A stretch of DNA of 64,000 nt, taken from assembly GCF_003285545.1 (NCBI RefSeq), contig NZ_QLNV01000006.1, positions 248,001 to 312,000 on the forward strand. Reading direction: 5' to 3'. Positions 52,863 through 62,616 of this stretch are shown one piece after another. Position numbers and translations under genes: made by a program. The stretch's first letter is position 1. Each line of letters begins with the position of its first letter. The notes under the pieces were generated by a model. The model did no database searches, had not been told where the DNA came from, and saw only the letters and a list, made by a program, of their open reading frames with translations. The stretch is from Sinomicrobium soli (GTDB taxonomy: Bacteria > Bacteroidota > Bacteroidia > Flavobacteriales > Flavobacteriaceae).

Positions 52863-54626
52863 GTGAAAAGACAAAAACACCATTCCCTGTTGCTATTCCT
52901 GGCGGTTATTTTATGTACTGCCTGCAATACTTCCCGTCCGGAACGATCCTGTGAGACCTATGCAGAAGCCGAAGATCCGGAAGTACCGGACGACAACTGG
53001 CCGGCAGTTGACGGATTTCAGCTTTCTTTCGGGACCATTGATACGCGCTATGCCAAATCGGCCGTACCCGATGTGGAAGCTTCCGTGCACTGGAAGGGGA
53101 GTGGCTGGCGCGGGGAGCGGGTTTCGGCACAGATGGTCATGTGGTCTGATATCCCCGTAAAACAGGTGGAATTTGAATTCTCCCCTTTTAAGACAGACGA
53201 TGGAAAAGTGATGGATGCGTCTGTCGCCCGGGCCCGGTTTGTGCGTTATGTACTCACAGATGCTTTCGGTCTGGGATGCGGGCACCGGAAACCGGAAGAT
53301 TTCCCGGTTTCCCTGTCGGCGGATGCCCTGGATAATGCAGATTGTATGGATATGGAAGCCCGTACCACCCGGCCCGTATGGCTCAGTTTCGATATTCCTC
53401 CGGGGGCTGCTCCCGGAATATATACCGGAACCTTAAGCGTATTTGCGAGAGATCATAAGCCCCGGGAACTTGATATCACCCTCGAGGTCCTGCCACAGAC
53501 ACTGCCCGGTCCCGGAGACTGGGCTTTTCACCTGGACATGTGGCAGCATCCCTCGGCAGTAGCCCGGGTAAACGGGGTAGAGGTATGGTCTGAGGAGCAC
53601 TGGGAATTGCTGAAAGTACCCATGCAGATGCTGGCCGGTGCCGGGCAAAAGGTAATTACCGCCAATGTCAACAAAGACCCCTGGAACAACCAGACCCACG
53701 ACCCGTATGAAGATATGATCAGCTGGACCAGAAAGGCCGACGAAAGCTGGGAATACGATTATACCGTATTCGACCGGTGGATCAGTTTCATGATGGACCT
53801 CGGGGTGGATAAGCAGATCAACTGTTATTCCCTGTTGCCGTGGAATCACGAGATCCACTATATGGACGAAGCTTCGGGAGAGATGGTCAATATAAGTGCA
53901 AAACCGGGAACGGAAATATTCCGGGATACCTGGACCCCCTTCCTCAAATCGTTCCGGGACCATCTCGGGTCCAGGGGATGGCTGGAGATTACCAATATAG
54001 CCATGGATGAGCGCTCACCGGAAGAGATGAAAGAAGCCCTTCAGTTGCTGGAAACGACGGTTCCCGAACTGGGGGTCGCCCTGGCCGACAATCATAAGAG
54101 CTACCGCGAATATCCCATGTTAAAGGATATCTGCGTGGCTTACGGGGCATCCTTCGACCAGGAGGACCTTGAATTCAGAAAGGAAAACGGGCTTATCAGC
54201 ACCTATTACGTATGCTGTTCTGACGGGTTTCCCAATATCTTTACCTTTTCAGACCCTTCGGAAGCTGTGTTTATGGGGTGGTACGCCATGGCCGCCGGGC
54301 TCGACGGCTACCTGCACTGGTCTTATAATTCCTGGACAGAACAGCCGCTGACCGATTCCCGTTTCCGCACCTGGCCGGCCGGGGATACGTACGTCATTTA
54401 TCCCGGCGGCAGGAGTTCCATCCGTTATGAAAGAATGAAAGAGGGGATACAGGATGCCGAAAAAATCCGTATTTTAAGAGAGGCGTTCACGGCGGCATCC
54501 GATACGGAAAAATTGCAGAAACTCGAAGAAGGGATCTCAAAATTCGATATTAAACAAGCTCCTGAAACACCCTGTGCTTCATTGGTAAACGAGGGAAAGC
54601 AGTTGCTCTATGACTTGAGCAGATAA
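52863..54626 (+). CDS. GH123-like lipoprotein glycosidase (DUF4091)
   Basis: 587 aa. Lipoprotein signal LLFLAVILCTAC with lipidation Cys21, so anchored in a membrane facing periplasm or cell surface. An N-terminal beta-sandwich (about 50-215) precedes a TIM barrel with the DUF4091 features of GH123. Asp382-Glu383 in NIAMDERSPEEM matches the Asp-Glu pair used for substrate-assisted catalysis in GH123 beta-N-acetylgalactosaminidases. Start is GTG at 52863. The GH29 fucosidase gene follows 23 bp later, suggesting joint attack on a fucosylated, GalNAc-containing glycan. Confidence 0.8.
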   Translation: MKRQKHHSLLLFLAVILCTACNTSRPERSCETYAEAEDPEVPDDNWPAVDGFQLSFGTIDTRYAKSAVPDVEASVHWKGSGWRGERVSAQMVMWSDIPVKQVEFEFSPFKTDDGKVMDASVARARFVRYVLTDAFGLGCGHRKPEDFPVSLSADALDNADCMDMEARTTRPVWLSFDIPPGAAPGIYTGTLSVFARDHKPRELDITLEVLPQTLPGPGDWAFHLDMWQHPSAVARVNGVEVWSEEHWELLKVPMQMLAGAGQKVITANVNKDPWNNQTHDPYEDMISWTRKADESWEYDYTVFDRWISFMMDLGVDKQINCYSLLPWNHEIHYMDEASGEMVNISAKPGTEIFRDTWTPFLKSFRDHLGSRGWLEITNIAMDERSPEEMKEALQLLETTVPELGVALADNHKSYREYPMLKDICVAYGASFDQEDLEFRKENGLISTYYVCCSDGFPNIFTFSDPSEAVFMGWYAMAAGLDGYLHWSYNSWTEQPLTDSRFRTWPAGDTYVIYPGGRSSIRYERMKEGIQDAEKIRILREAFTAASDTEKLQKLEEGISKFDIKQAPETPCASLVNEGKQLLYDLSR

Positions 54627-54649
54627 TACCATAAAACAAACATTACATT

Positions 54650-56884
54650 ATGCGTAAGCCATTATTATTTACAGCACTTGTGGCCCTGGCATCGGCCTGT
54701 ATCGCCCAGAATGATATACCATTCCGGAATACCATAGCTATTGATCCGGGGGATAGCAAGGAACGCATCGTTGAAAAGGCGGCACATATCATCCCGACGG
54801 CCAATCAGCTGGATGCATTGAAGAATGAGTTTATTGCATTCATACATTTCGGTCCCAATACCTTTACGCGAAAGGAATGGGGGAGCGGTACCGAAGACCC
54901 TGCGGTCTTTGACCTGGAGGAACTGCATACCGACCAGTGGTGTGAAGCCATGAAGGCAGCCGGAATGAAGATGGTCATACTCACGGTAAAACACCACGAC
55001 GGTTTTGTTTTGTGGCAGAGCCGGTACACACAGTACGGCATCATGTCTTCCGGATTCCGGGACGGCAAGGGAGACATCCTGAAAGAACTGTCTGCTTCCT
55101 GCCGGAAATACGGGTTAAAACTGGGGATCTACCTTTCCCCGGCAGACCTCTACCAGATCGAGAATCCTGACGGACTGTACGGGAACCTGAGTACCTATAC
55201 CCGGCGAACCATTCCCCGGGAAGTGCCGGGAAGGCCTTTTGCCGATACCACGAAGTTTGAGTTTGTAGTGGATGACTACAATGAGTATTTCCTGAACCAG
55301 CTGTTTGAGCTGCTCACCGAATACGGCCCTGTTCACGAAGTGTGGTTCGACGGGGCCCATCCGAAACGAAAAGGGGGGCAGCGCTATAATTACAAGGCCT
55401 GGAAAGAGCTGATCCATACCCTGGCCCCTGAAGCTGTGATCTTCGGAAAAGAAGATGTTCGCTGGTGTGGCAATGAATCGGGAAAAACGCGGTCTACGGA
55501 GTGGAACGTGATCCCCTACGGGGAAAACCCCGATACGGCCACACACTTTCCGGATATGACGGACGAAGACCTCGGCAGCAGGGAAAAACTCTATAAGGCA
55601 AAATACCTGCACTATCAGCAGGCAGAGACCAATACCTCCATCCGCGAAGGCTGGTTTTACCGGGACGACCACCTGCAGAAAGTGAGAAGTCCGGATGATG
55701 TATTCGATATCTACGAACGCTCCGTAGGGGGAAATTCTACCTTTCTCCTGAATATCCCGCCGAACAGGGAAGGCAGGTTTTCTCCGGAGGATGTAAGCGT
55801 ACTGAATGAAGCCGGCCGGCGTATAAGGGAAACATACGGGAACAATCTTTTTAACGGTGCTTCGGCCCCGGAAGCAGTGCTGGACAACGACCTCAGTACT
55901 TTTGTGCCGTTAAAAGGGGAACAGAAGGAAATCGTGATCAATACCCCGGCACCGGTAACCCTTAACCGCCTGTCGGTGCAGGAGGCAATCGATACACATG
56001 GCGAACGTGTGGAAAAGCATACTGTGGATGCCTGGACAGGGGATTCGTGGAAAGAAATCGCATCGGCCACCAATATCGGATATAAGCGTATCCTGCGGTT
56101 TCCCGAGGTAACGGCATCCAGGTTCAGGCTGCGTGTGGAGGCCAGCAGGCTCGATCCTTCCATAGCCACCATAGGCGCTTTTTATTATGAAACCCGTCCG
56201 CCGCAACTACAGGTTTCCAGGTCCGGCGACGGAAAAGTGAATATCCGGCCGGTGGAGACCGGTTTCAACTGGAAACCCCATAATGAAAGTATTTCTGAAA
56301 ATCTCTATAAAAACATGGACATCCGGTATACTGTAGACGGTAGCCTGCCCACAATGAAGAGTACAGCGTATTCGGGGCCTTTTGAACTTGACGGGGGAGC
56401 GGTAAAGGCAGTGGCCGTGATCAGGGGAGAGAAAGGCCCGGTAACCTCGGAAGTGCTGGGAATACCGAAAAACGGCTGGAAGGTAAAGGAAACGGATAGT
56501 GAATCCGCAAGGCATAAGGCAGGGATGGCCATTGATGAAGACAGGAATACCTGGTGGCAATCGGAAAGTTCGGAGAGGCAACATTACATAGTGGTAGACC
56601 TGGGGGAAGAATATGTGTTAAGTGGTTTTGCCTATACTCCCCGGAAACAGGACAGCCGGGGAATGATGGCCGGGGGAATCATAGAGGTGAGTACGGATGG
56701 CAAGAACTGGAAACCTGCGGGAGTGTTTGAATTCGGCAACCTGGTCAACGATCCTACCACCCGGAAATACATGTTCGGCAGTCCCGTACTGGCCAGGCAG
56801 GTACGAGTCACCGCAACGGAGATCGCCGGGGAAGACGATACTCTTGCCATAGGCGAGCTGGACTTCTATGAACGCCTGGATTAA
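54650..56884 (+). CDS. GH29 alpha-L-fucosidase with C-terminal carbohydrate-binding domains
   Basis: 744 aa secreted enzyme. Signal peptide of about 20 residues (cleavage after CIAQ likely; ASAC could also act as a lipobox). GH29 barrel with FIHFGPNTF (64-72), TVKHHDGFVLW (112-122), and EVWFDGA with nucleophile Asp234. Linker regions from 400 onward are a discoidin/F5-8C-like domain, a chitobiase-type TVDGSLPT segment, and a second discoidin-like domain at the C-terminus. The acid/base cannot be fixed by eye. In an operon with the GH123-like gene. Confidence 0.92.
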   Translation: MRKPLLFTALVALASACIAQNDIPFRNTIAIDPGDSKERIVEKAAHIIPTANQLDALKNEFIAFIHFGPNTFTRKEWGSGTEDPAVFDLEELHTDQWCEAMKAAGMKMVILTVKHHDGFVLWQSRYTQYGIMSSGFRDGKGDILKELSASCRKYGLKLGIYLSPADLYQIENPDGLYGNLSTYTRRTIPREVPGRPFADTTKFEFVVDDYNEYFLNQLFELLTEYGPVHEVWFDGAHPKRKGGQRYNYKAWKELIHTLAPEAVIFGKEDVRWCGNESGKTRSTEWNVIPYGENPDTATHFPDMTDEDLGSREKLYKAKYLHYQQAETNTSIREGWFYRDDHLQKVRSPDDVFDIYERSVGGNSTFLLNIPPNREGRFSPEDVSVLNEAGRRIRETYGNNLFNGASAPEAVLDNDLSTFVPLKGEQKEIVINTPAPVTLNRLSVQEAIDTHGERVEKHTVDAWTGDSWKEIASATNIGYKRILRFPEVTASRFRLRVEASRLDPSIATIGAFYYETRPPQLQVSRSGDGKVNIRPVETGFNWKPHNESISENLYKNMDIRYTVDGSLPTMKSTAYSGPFELDGGAVKAVAVIRGEKGPVTSEVLGIPKNGWKVKETDSESARHKAGMAIDEDRNTWWQSESSERQHYIVVDLGEEYVLSGFAYTPRKQDSRGMMAGGIIEVSTDGKNWKPAGVFEFGNLVNDPTTRKYMFGSPVLARQVRVTATEIAGEDDTLAIGELDFYERLD

Positions 56885-56900
56885 TAATGGTTTTCAAAAG

Positions 56901-57611
56901 CTATTCCTCCATCGTATGATATACGTTTTGTACATCGTCGTCCTCTTCTATTTTTTCCAATAGTTTTTCGATGTCCGCCACTTGTTCGGGGTCGAGTTTT
57001 TTGGTCACCTGCGGGATCCTTTCGAAACCGGAAGACAGTATCTCTATATCCCGGCTTTCCAGTTCCTTTTGTATGGCCCCGAAACTCTCGAAGGGGGCAT
57101 AGATCAGGATACCGTCGTCATCGGCAAAAACCTCTTCGGCACCGAAATCTATCATTTCGAGTTCCAGTTCCTCGATATCGAGACTTTCCCCGTTAATACG
57201 GAAATTACAGGTATGATCGAACATGAATTCCACAGAACCGCTGGTACCGAGGCTGCCGTTGCACTTGTTGAAATAACTTCTGATATTGGCAACGGTCCGG
57301 TTGTTATTGTCCGTAGCAGCTTCTACCAGTACGGCTATACCGTGCGGGCCATAGCCCTCGAACAGTACCTCTTTGTAATTTTCGGTATTTTTATCGGAAG
57401 CCCGTTTTATGGCCCGCTCTACATTGTCCTTGGGCATGTTGGCGGCTTTGGCATTCTGGATCACGGCCCTCAGCCGGGCATTGGTCTCAGGATGGGGGCC
57501 GCCTTCCTTTACTGCAATGACAATATCCTTTCCTATCCTGGTGAACGTTTTGGCCATGGCTCCCCAGCGTTTGAATTTTCGTGCTTTTCTGAATTCAAAA
57601 GCTCTTCCCAT
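56901..57611 (-). CDS. YebC/PmpR-family regulator or translation factor
   Basis: 236 aa. Typical start (MGRAFEFRKARKFKRWGAMAKTFTRIGKDI), the KAANMPKDNVERAIKRAS helix, EGYGPHGIAVLVEAATDNNNRT and the acidic C-terminal domain. YebC proteins were annotated as transcription regulators; recent work on the family points to helping ribosomes through proline stretches. Converges with the GH29 gene (17 bp) and is divergent from the DinB-fold gene. Confidence 0.93.
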   Translation of the reverse strand: MGRAFEFRKARKFKRWGAMAKTFTRIGKDIVIAVKEGGPHPETNARLRAVIQNAKAANMPKDNVERAIKRASDKNTENYKEVLFEGYGPHGIAVLVEAATDNNNRTVANIRSYFNKCNGSLGTSGSVEFMFDHTCNFRINGESLDIEELELEMIDFGAEEVFADDDGILIYAPFESFGAIQKELESRDIEILSSGFERIPQVTKKLDPEQVADIEKLLEKIEEDDDVQNVYHTMEE

Positions 57612-57758
57612 ATAAAATTTGTTTGGTTATAAAAATCGTTGTGTCTGTGCAAAAATAAAAAGTAAACGCTTAATGTACAATGAACGCATTTAAAGTTTCC
57701 GCCGTCCGGGGTGTATATTGTCAAAAAAATAATTTATATTCATCAAAAACATTACGAT

Positions 57759-58277
57759 ATGAATTCGCGGGAACTGGAAGACAGGGAGTATCAGTATTAT
57801 TATCAGAAATACATCCTCAGGCTGGAGGAGACCTCACTTATGGAAGCCTTTAAAAATACGGAACACGAATTTGTAAACCATGTTAAGGCACTGGACCGGG
57901 AAAAATTGTTATACCGGTACGCCGAAGACAAGTGGACGGTTGCCGAGGTCATCCAGCACGTCATAGATACCGAACGTATCTTTACCTATAGGGCCCTGCG
58001 TATAGCGAGGAATGACGCCACCGACCTCCCCGGGTATGAGCAGGATGAATACGTGCCGTTTTCCGGGGCGAATGACCGGAGTACAAAAGAGTTGCTGGTC
58101 GATTTTAAGGCTGCGCGCCTGAGTACGGTATCCCTTTTTCACTCCTTTACCGATACCATGCTGCTCCGTACCGGTTCGGTAAGCGGTAATCATATATCGG
58201 TAAGGGCGATAGGTTTTATTATTTCCGGACATCTCGACCATCACCTGAACATCCTCAGGGAGCGGTATTCTGTATAA
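57759..58277 (+). CDS. DinB-fold (DfsB-like) putative metalloenzyme
   Basis: 172 aa from ATG 57759 (MNSRELEDREYQYYY; an upstream non-ATG start is rejected). Four-helix DinB/YfiT fold with metal histidines at VIQHVIDTER and HLDHHLNIL (H-x3-H). Members are thiol-dependent transferases or of unknown activity; it is unrelated to DNA polymerase IV. Upstream 147 bp separates it from the divergent yebC-type gene. Confidence 0.88.
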   Translation: MNSRELEDREYQYYYQKYILRLEETSLMEAFKNTEHEFVNHVKALDREKLLYRYAEDKWTVAEVIQHVIDTERIFTYRALRIARNDATDLPGYEQDEYVPFSGANDRSTKELLVDFKAARLSTVSLFHSFTDTMLLRTGSVSGNHISVRAIGFIISGHLDHHLNILRERYSV

Positions 58278-58360
58278 ATATACCCGGATATACCGGGTTG
58301 TCAATCGATACTGCCCGGATGGTGCAGACAGTCATTGTGTGGTTGTCACGAATAAAAAAA

Positions 58361-58386
58361 AGGCTGTCTTCCGGGAAAAACAGCCT
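58361..58386. terminator. Bidirectional terminator
   Basis: AGGCTGT (58361-58367) and ACAGCCT (58380-58386) between an A-run and a T-run. Separates the convergent DinB-fold gene and the acidic 98-aa gene, whose stop codon lies 6 bp further. Confidence 0.75.
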
Positions 58387-58391
58387 CTTTT

Positions 58392-58688
58392 TTATTCGTT
58401 GTCAGGATCGTTATCGTCAGGAATATCCACAGAATTCCCTATATCTCCCGAATCAAAATCATCATCTTCTTCTTCATCAAAATTTTCCATGGTGTTCGCC
58501 AGCCTGGTACTCACTTTTACCAGGTACACCGCCTCGTCAGTACGCACCTCCAGGGCTTCAACGGTCTCATTGCTGGCATTCTTGAACCTTATGATGTCGT
58601 CATCGCCGTATCCGTCGGGATATTTTTCTACCAACAGGGTCAGTATTTCGTTGGTAAGCTTCTTGTAATCAACTATAATTCGTTTCAT
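58392..58688 (-). CDS. Small acidic protein of unknown function
   Basis: 98 aa from ATG 58688 (MKRIIVDYKKLTNEILTLL); an upstream alternative start is rejected because the family-like core begins here. First 70 residues look like a compact alpha/beta domain (DYKKLTNEILTLLVEKYPDG, then KVSTRLANTM); the last 30 are a disordered, very acidic tail (EEEDDDFDSGD...DDNDPDNE). Conserved-looking but not assigned to a function. Possibly the last gene after the DHS-like gene region, though 72 bp lie between and they run in the same direction, the DHS-like gene being downstream. Confidence 0.65.
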   Translation of the reverse strand: MKRIIVDYKKLTNEILTLLVEKYPDGYGDDDIIRFKNASNETVEALEVRTDEAVYLVKVSTRLANTMENFDEEEDDDFDSGDIGNSVDIPDDNDPDNE

Positions 58689-58760
58689 GAAGGGAGTTGT
58701 TAATGCTGCCTGAAAATAAATTAAAATAAATTTTGTACGCAAGTAATTTTATGCTGCATT

Positions 58761-59729
58761 TTACATATCTAACAAATATGCAAAAATCAGGGGGGCTACT
58801 ATGGTGGCATCAGACTCTATGATAAACTTCGGGGTATCCATATCGAGCTTTCCCCAGGTTATTTTTTCGTTGGGAACAGCTCCCGAATACGACCCGTAGC
58901 TGGTCGTGGAATCGGAGATCTGGCAGAAATAACTCCAGAAGGGTACATCGTGCATTTCCAGGTCCTGGTAGAGCATGGGAACCACACAGATGGGAAAATC
59001 GCCTGCAATACCGCCTCCTATCTGGAAGAAGCCCACACCGTTGCCTGAATTTTTACCGTACCAGTCTGCCAGGTAAGCCATGTATTCGATGCCGCTTTTT
59101 ACGGTAGATGCCTTGAGTTCGCCCTTAATGACATATGAGGCAAAGATATTTCCCATGGTACTGTCTTCCCACCCGGGTACCACAATGGGCAGGTTCTTTT
59201 CGGCTGCGGCATACATCCAGGAATCTTTGAGGTCTATCTCGTAATATTCTTCGAGTACGCCGGAGAGCAACAGCTTGTACATATATTCGTGGGGGAAATA
59301 GCGTTCTCCCTTGTCGTCCGCATCCTTCCATATCCTGAAAATATGCTTTTGAAGGCGGCGAAAGGCCTCTTCTTCGGGAATACAGGTGTCGGTGACCCGG
59401 TTCAGTCCCTGTTCCAGAAGTTTCCATTCGTCTTCGGGAGTGAGATCGCGGTAATGGGGCACACGCCTGTAGTGGGAGTGGGCCACAAGGTTCATGATAT
59501 CTTCTTCGAGGTTGGCCCCGGTACAGGAAATGATCTGTACCTTGTCTTTCCGGATCATCTCGGCAAAGATCTTGCCCAGCTCCGCAGTACTCATGGCCCC
59601 GGCAAGAGTGACCATCATTTTGGCACCGCCTTGCAGTTGCTGCTCGTAAGCCCTGGCCGCATCAACAACGGTAGCTGAATTAAAATGCAGGTAATACTTT
59701 TCAATAAATTGGGAAATAGCGCCTTTCAT
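58761..59729 (-). CDS. Deoxyhypusine synthase-like protein, probable homospermidine synthase
   Basis: 322 aa from ATG 59729 (MKGAISQFIEKYY). DHS fold: TLAGAMSTAELG (41-52), SCTGANLEED (69-77), GGGIAGDFPICVV, and SGAVPNEKITWGK with Lys294 at the position of the catalytic lysine of eukaryotic DHS. Bacteria lack eIF5A, and bacterial DHS homologues are known to make homospermidine from putrescine using NAD. It lies downstream of an agmatinase-family gene (94 bp) and arginine decarboxylase, which supply putrescine. Homospermidine is a common major polyamine in flavobacteria. Substrate is inferred, not proven. Confidence 0.88.
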   Translation of the reverse strand: MKGAISQFIEKYYLHFNSATVVDAARAYEQQLQGGAKMMVTLAGAMSTAELGKIFAEMIRKDKVQIISCTGANLEEDIMNLVAHSHYRRVPHYRDLTPEDEWKLLEQGLNRVTDTCIPEEEAFRRLQKHIFRIWKDADDKGERYFPHEYMYKLLLSGVLEEYYEIDLKDSWMYAAAEKNLPIVVPGWEDSTMGNIFASYVIKGELKASTVKSGIEYMAYLADWYGKNSGNGVGFFQIGGGIAGDFPICVVPMLYQDLEMHDVPFWSYFCQISDSTTSYGSYSGAVPNEKITWGKLDMDTPKFIIESDATIVAPLIFAYLLDM

Positions 59730-59823
59730 ATTTGTTCGTTTTTGAGATTTAATAGCCGGTGTGCTACGTATATTTTCTTCTGACTTCGAGCTTCCCGGCT
59801 TCCGACTCTTTCTGTTCGTGTTG

Positions 59824-60720
59824 TTAATCGTCATAGTCTTCTTCCTCGTCTTCATCGGGTTTTCCCGAAGCATACCTGAATTTATAGGCCAGCATTTTGT
59901 AATACAGTTTGGCCGCAAGAAAATCCGACGATTTTTCCTTTTCGTTCGGACAGAGTTCAACGATATCAAACCCGACCACATTTTTCTTTTTAAAGATCTT
60001 TTTCAGGAATTCCAGGGTTTCATACCAGAGCAATCCTCCCGGTTCCGGGGTGCCGGTGGAGGGAAGGATGGAAGGGTCGAAAGCGTCGAGGTCTATGGTT
60101 ATAAAGACATTTTCGGTCATCTGGTGCACGGCATTGGTGATCCATTCGTCGTCACGGATGATATCATGCGCGAAATACACCTGGTTCTCGTCCATGTTTT
60201 CCAGTTCCGAAATGTCCATGCTGCGTATGCCCACCTGAATGAGGTTGGTCGTTTTGCTGGCCTCGTATACCGCGCAGGCATGATTACAGGCCGACCCTTC
60301 GTATTTGGGCCTGAGGTCTGCATGAGCATCGATCTGTACTACGGTAAGGTCTTCGAAACATTCGTTAAACGCCCTTATCGTCCCGATGGAAACAGAGTGT
60401 TCCCCTCCGAAAACGGTAACGAACTTCTCCTGGTTTATATAGCTCCTGGTGATTTTATGTACCGTATCCACCATTTTTTCGGGAGAGGAGTTTTCCGTAA
60501 TTGCAGGGGCCAGGTAAACCCCCTTTTTATAAGGTTCCGACCGGGTCTCTATATCGAACAGTTCCATGTTCTCGGAAGCGTGCAAAAATGCTTCCGGTCC
60601 TTTGTCTGCTCCTTTCTGCCAGGTACTGGTCCCGTCATAGGGTACCGGGATCAACACTACTTTGGCATCGTCAATGCGGGCATATTTATCAGGGATCCCG
60701 GCATATGTTTTTTTGTTCAT
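59824..60720 (-). CDS. speB: Agmatinase (arginase/ureohydrolase family)
   Basis: 298 aa from ATG 60720 (a GTG just before is rejected). Binuclear manganese ligands complete: GGEHS, QIDAHADLR (His/Asp cluster) and TIDLDAFDPS. The C-terminus is an acidic tail (KPDEDEEEDYDD). Next to arginine decarboxylase the likely reaction is agmatine to putrescine and urea. Arginase or formiminoglutamase activity cannot be excluded by eye. Middle gene of the polyamine operon. Confidence 0.9.
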   Translation of the reverse strand: MNKKTYAGIPDKYARIDDAKVVLIPVPYDGTSTWQKGADKGPEAFLHASENMELFDIETRSEPYKKGVYLAPAITENSSPEKMVDTVHKITRSYINQEKFVTVFGGEHSVSIGTIRAFNECFEDLTVVQIDAHADLRPKYEGSACNHACAVYEASKTTNLIQVGIRSMDISELENMDENQVYFAHDIIRDDEWITNAVHQMTENVFITIDLDAFDPSILPSTGTPEPGGLLWYETLEFLKKIFKKKNVVGFDIVELCPNEKEKSSDFLAAKLYYKMLAYKFRYASGKPDEDEEEDYDD

Positions 60721-60832
60721 CACAGTTTGATTTTTGACATCAACCGCTTTACTGCGGCATTGTTCGGATTAAACACATTAAATATAGATCATAAAACAAT
60801 GATAATCAATACCGGGACATTCGGTTCCGGTG

Positions 60833-62233
60833 TCAGTTTTCATCATACCCGAGGATCCTGAGCAGGTCTTCTGCCTTTTGCTGTTCTGCAAACACTTCGG
60901 TAGTCATATTACCTTCCTCATCCCTGTCGATAAGAATATGTTTCGGAGAGGGGATAAGGCAATGCTGCAACCCGCCAAACCCGCCGATAGTCTCCTGGTA
61001 GGCCCCGGTATTGAAGAACCCTATATAGAGCGGCCTGCTCTTGCTGTACTTGGGCAGGTAGATCGCGTTCATGTTCTGCTCACTGTTGTAATAATCGTCA
61101 CTGTCGCAGGTAAGTCCGCCCAGCAGCACCCTTTCGTATTCATCGTTCCAGCGATTGATCGCCAGCATGATAAAACGCTTGCTGATGGCCCAGGTATCGG
61201 GCAGGGTGGTGATAAAGGAAGAATTGATCATGTTCCATTTTTCCCGGTCATTCTGTTGTTTCTGATACAACACCTCGTAAATGGCCCCGCCGCTTTCGCC
61301 CACCGTAAAACTGCCGAACTCCGTAAAAATATGGGGTACGGGCACGTCGGCCTCGTCGCAGGCGATCTTGATCTGGTTGATGATCTCATCGACCATATAT
61401 TCGTAATCGTAATTAAAGGCCAGCGAACTTTTTGTCGGGAAACCGCCACCGATATTAAGGCTGTCTACCGTAGGGCATATTTTCCTCAGCTGGGTATACA
61501 CCCTGAGGCATTTGAGCAGTTCATTCCAGTAATAGGCCGTATCCCGTATCCCGGTATTGATAAAAAAATGCAGCATCTTAAGCCTTACATCCTTATTGCC
61601 GGCAATGGCCCGGTTATAGAAGGGAACGATATTCTTATAGCCTATCCCCAGCCGGCTGGTATAGAACTCAAACTTGGGCTCTTCTTCCGAGGCAATGCGG
61701 ATGCCGATGTCGAAACTGCCGTCAATAGCCTCGTTCAACAGGTCGATCTCCTCGTAATTATCGATAATGGGAATACATTTTTTATGTCCGCTGTTCACCA
61801 GGCCGGCGATATTCCGGATGTACTGGTCCCTCTTGAACCCGTTGCACAACACATAGTGATCAGGAGTGAGTTTTCCCTGCTTCAGCAGGTTGTTGACGAT
61901 ATTGATATCGAAAGCCGAAGAGGTTTCTATATGAATGTCATTTTTGAGAGCTTCCTTGAGAACATGCTCGAAATGAGAACTCTTCGTACAGTAACAATAG
62001 TGATATTTGCCGTCGTAATCATGTACCTGTATGGCCTTGTCGAACCATTTTTTGGCCTTCTGTATGTTATTGCTGATCTGGGGCAGGTAGTTGAATTTCA
62101 GCGGTGCCCCGTATTTCCTGACCAGGGCCATGAGGTCTATGTCGTGAAATTTAAGGGTGTCATTGTCCAGGGTAAATTCTTCCTGCGGAAAATAATAGGT
62201 CTGATCGATAAGATCAATGTATTTGGTCTTCAT
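60833..62233 (-). CDS. speA: Arginine decarboxylase (biosynthetic, short Bacteroidota form)
   Basis: 466 aa fold type III PLP decarboxylase, shorter than the E. coli SpeA (about 660 aa). PLP lysine K84 (YCTKSSHFEHV), GFKRDQYI, LNIGGGFPTKSS glycine loop, TEFGSFTVG replacing EPGR, and LGGLTCDSDD carrying the catalytic Cys of the second site. Produces agmatine from arginine. First gene of the speA-agmatinase-DHS-like operon (112 bp to the next gene). Confidence 0.92.
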   Translation of the reverse strand: MKTKYIDLIDQTYYFPQEEFTLDNDTLKFHDIDLMALVRKYGAPLKFNYLPQISNNIQKAKKWFDKAIQVHDYDGKYHYCYCTKSSHFEHVLKEALKNDIHIETSSAFDINIVNNLLKQGKLTPDHYVLCNGFKRDQYIRNIAGLVNSGHKKCIPIIDNYEEIDLLNEAIDGSFDIGIRIASEEEPKFEFYTSRLGIGYKNIVPFYNRAIAGNKDVRLKMLHFFINTGIRDTAYYWNELLKCLRVYTQLRKICPTVDSLNIGGGFPTKSSLAFNYDYEYMVDEIINQIKIACDEADVPVPHIFTEFGSFTVGESGGAIYEVLYQKQQNDREKWNMINSSFITTLPDTWAISKRFIMLAINRWNDEYERVLLGGLTCDSDDYYNSEQNMNAIYLPKYSKSRPLYIGFFNTGAYQETIGGFGGLQHCLIPSPKHILIDRDEEGNMTTEVFAEQQKAEDLLRILGYDEN

Positions 62234-62616
62234 TACAATACTGCTTTTTTTAATTTGCGGATAAAGGGCTTAAAGTATACTACAATATATAAAAAAAGCG
62301 GGAAGATCAAATGCGCAGGGCAACGGCACTCGTTGCGGCAATTGCCGCAGAACAAGAGTAAAATCTGGATAGAATTCCGGAAGTGAGCTTAAAAAACCGG
62401 TGGTCCTTCCTGAGCACCGTATACCATAACGACTTCCTCCTTATGGCACACCCGGGATTATAAACGAGTTTCATTCCTGTTTAGCCTAATCGGCTACAAA
62501 AATGTAGAAAAAAAATAAGTTGCCAAACAGGGAACGACTTTTTTTAGAAAAAAATATACGAATCTCAATGATTTGAAAATGAAATAAATACGCATGTTTC
62601 CGGCAGATGCGGGCAT
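62234..62616. other. Intergenic region between speA and the AraR-like gene
   Basis: No gene recognised on either strand. Contains the perfect 16-bp palindrome TGCGGCAATTGCCGCA (62334-62349), about 100 bp upstream of speA, which could be an operator or a small hairpin, and AT-rich DNA toward 62616. speA would be transcribed away from here. Confidence 0.4.

Noticed and set aside
57759-58277. DNA polymerase IV (dinB) as the identity of this gene
   Set aside because: It is the unrelated DinB/YfiT four-helix metalloprotein fold; the true Y-family polymerase is at 18655-19869.
60830-62386. 518-codon plus-strand frame opposite speA
   Set aside because: Antisense of a complete arginine decarboxylase gene; no recognisable motif.
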